Under the pieces are notes generated by a model. It was given only the letters and a program-made list of their open reading frames with translations, ran no database searches and was not told the origin of the DNA. The position numbers and the translations under genes were made by a program. Source: Myxococcota bacterium (GTDB lineage Bacteria; Myxococcota; UBA4151). From it: a stretch of 15,187 nucleotides of DNA. This document shows, one piece after another, positions 14,074 to 15,187 of this stretch; the first letter of the stretch is position 1, and every line of letters begins with the position of its first letter. The stretch lies in NCBI GenBank assembly GCA_028823075.1, contig JAPKCE010000014.1:1-15187 (forward strand). Reading direction: 5' to 3'.

Positions 14074-14859
14074 GTGCGTATTTTAGTGAGTAACGATGAC
14101 GGAATTCAAAGTGAAGGCCTGCGCGCTTTAGTCGCCGCCGTTGAGCCCTTTGGTGAAGTTTGGGTGGTGGCACCCTCCTCGGAAATGAGTGGCGTTAGCC
14201 ATGCGATCACCTTAAATAGAGCGCTGAGAGCGGAGCCTTTCGAAGGCAAAGAACGTTGGTTCTCAGTCGACGGGACGCCGACAGATTGCGTCTATTTAGC
14301 CCTGCACCACTTTATGAAAGACCAACTGCCGGACCTTGTCGTTTCCGGTATTAATCACGGCAGTAATTTAGGGACTGACGCCCATTACAGTGGCACCGTC
14401 GCCGCGGCTCATGAAGCGATGCTAAAGGGCATCCCAGCCCTTGCTTTTAGTTTGGTCGCTGGGCGCGGGCACAGCTTTGATATGGCCGCGACTTTTGCGC
14501 GTAAGATGGTTCAATGGGTCATCGATAATGGTCTCCCGACCGGGGTAATGCTCAACTGTAATGTGCCCGCGGCTGCCGATGGGCGCTACGCCATCTGTAG
14601 CCAGGGCAAGCGTACCTACGGCGGAAATCGGGTGGTTCGTCGGCGCGACCCTCGGGGTGGGGATTATTTCTGGATCGGCGGTACTGAGATCGCTCACGAT
14701 GGACGGCCCTGCGCTGATACCCATGCCCATGATGAGGGCTTGATTACCGTCATGCCGATTGAACAGGACTTAACGGCGTATAAAGCCTTGGCCAAGCTCG
14801 GTCAGATGCGCTTAGATGGCGAGGCGCCCGCGCGTATAGCCCCGGCGCCAGGAGTGTAA
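14074..14859 (+). CDS. surE: 5'-/3'-nucleotidase SurE
   Basis: A 261-residue SurE, a metal-dependent phosphatase acting on nucleoside monophosphates (and, in some homologues, short polyphosphate) in the cytoplasm, linked to stationary-phase survival. GTG at 14074 with AAGGAG seven bases upstream (14061-14066) gives the family start MRILVSNDDG; a longer in-frame start at 14038 would add twelve residues ahead of that motif. Metal-binding residues are visible: Asp8, Asp9, Ser39 (in APSSEMSG) and Asn94 (in VSGINHGSNLG). The segment TDAHYSGTVAAAHEAMLKG is also typical. The length fits the family. The YqaA-family gene starts two bases after the stop, so the pair is an operon. The strong terminator after the tRNA implies a separate promoter, which I could not identify in the roughly 40 bases between. 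Confidence 0.96.
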   Translation: MRILVSNDDGIQSEGLRALVAAVEPFGEVWVVAPSSEMSGVSHAITLNRALRAEPFEGKERWFSVDGTPTDCVYLALHHFMKDQLPDLVVSGINHGSNLGTDAHYSGTVAAAHEAMLKGIPALAFSLVAGRGHSFDMAATFARKMVQWVIDNGLPTGVMLNCNVPAAADGRYAICSQGKRTYGGNRVVRRRDPRGGDYFWIGGTEIAHDGRPCADTHAHDEGLITVMPIEQDLTAYKALAKLGQMRLDGEAPARIAPAPGV

Positions 14860-14861
14860 CG

Positions 14862-15187
14862 ATGAGCGATACAACGAATTACGGTGGCCCCTTCGGCTGG
14901 ATCCGCCGCCTCTATGATTGGGTTCTTGGCTGGGCTGAGACGCCCTACGGTGCCCCTGCTCTTTTCGTTTTAGCCTTTGCCGAATCAAGTTTTTTCCCGA
15001 TCCCACCCGATGTTTTACTCATCGCCTTGGCGGTTGCAGCGCCCACCAAAGCCTTTCGCTTTGCGGCCATCTGTACCGCCGGTTCGGTGCTTGGCGGCGT
15101 CGCGGGTTATGCCATCGGCGTTTACGGGTGGGAGGCCTTCGGCCAGAGCATCGTGCAGGCCTATCACGGTGAGCCGGTGATGGAGAA
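14862..15187 (+). CDS. YqaA/DedA-family membrane protein (partial, runs off window)
   Basis: Begins at ATG 14862 with GGAG seven bases upstream; 108 codons are visible before the window ends. An amphipathic start (FGWIRRLYDWVLGWAE) leads into a hydrophobic segment with the family signature FAESSFFPIPPDVLLIALAV. A second hydrophobic stretch (CTAGSVLGGVAGYAIGVYGW) follows. These are features of the YqaA branch of the DedA/VTT (SNARE-associated) inner-membrane proteins, thought to act in lipid or envelope homeostasis. In several proteobacteria a yqaA-like gene sits in the surE-pcm-nlpD-rpoS region. Here pcm is missing between surE and this gene, and what follows is outside the window. Confidence 0.88.
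   Translation, partial: MSDTTNYGGPFGWIRRLYDWVLGWAETPYGAPALFVLAFAESSFFPIPPDVLLIALAVAAPTKAFRFAAICTAGSVLGGVAGYAIGVYGWEAFGQSIVQAYHGEPVME

Overview
The window looks like a chromosomal segment of a myxobacterium-like organism (Myxococcota, possibly the Bradymonadales side, or an uncultivated relative). The main evidence is two long arrays of the CGDG...CDDGN...C disulfide-rich repeat (DUF4215 / 'Myxococcus cysteine-rich repeat'). Five exported, mostly lipobox-bearing Cys-rich proteins and linkers with DAG/DSG tripeptides fit the same picture. The DNA is moderately GC-rich. I see no transposase, integrase, phage gene or CRISPR array, and no gene-free stretch longer than about 160 bases. The lineage call is inference from protein style.

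Left block (107-8905, all + strand), tightly packed. A small Cys-rich lipoprotein overlaps a large lipoprotein built as DUF4215 / seven RCC1 repeats / eight DUF4215 repeats. This overlaps a THUMP-containing RlmL-like RNA methyltransferase. That in turn overlaps a Tat-signal small subunit (gluconate 2-dehydrogenase subunit 3 type), which overlaps a GMC-family FAD oxidoreductase. After a 98-base gap come a 63-residue protein of unknown function and a periplasmic CsgG/TolB-like protein with two C-terminal hydrophobic segments. The last gene, an 11-repeat DUF4215 lipoprotein ending in a C-type lectin domain, starts inside the stop codon of the CsgG/TolB-like gene. Several starts are GTG or TTG and were chosen from ribosome-binding sites and family N-termini.

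Right block on the - strand (13758 down to 8902). A large exported protein (ASH-like, PKD-like and YfaP/DUF2135-like domains) is followed by a glycosyltransferase of the tRNA-queuosine mannosyltransferase family (GTDC1/QTMAN, DUF3524). A second large Cys-rich lipoprotein follows, whose C-terminal half I cannot assign. The mannosyltransferase is unusual: its conserved N-terminal GGSH motif lies upstream of every ATG, GTG or TTG in frame. The two blocks converge at position 8902, where a CTAG palindrome supplies the stop codon of both facing genes.

Far right (+ strand). A tRNA-Pro(GGG) with encoded CCA and a strong UUCG-loop terminator is followed by surE and the start of a YqaA/DedA-family membrane protein that runs off the window. 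The surE-yqaA pairing resembles the stationary-phase surE cluster of other proteobacteria.

Overall, the segment mixes housekeeping RNA-modification genes with a set of cell-surface, cysteine-rich, Asp-rich repeat proteins carrying classic ligand-binding folds (RCC1 propeller, C-type lectin). A role in surface adhesion or recognition is plausible, but it is inference.
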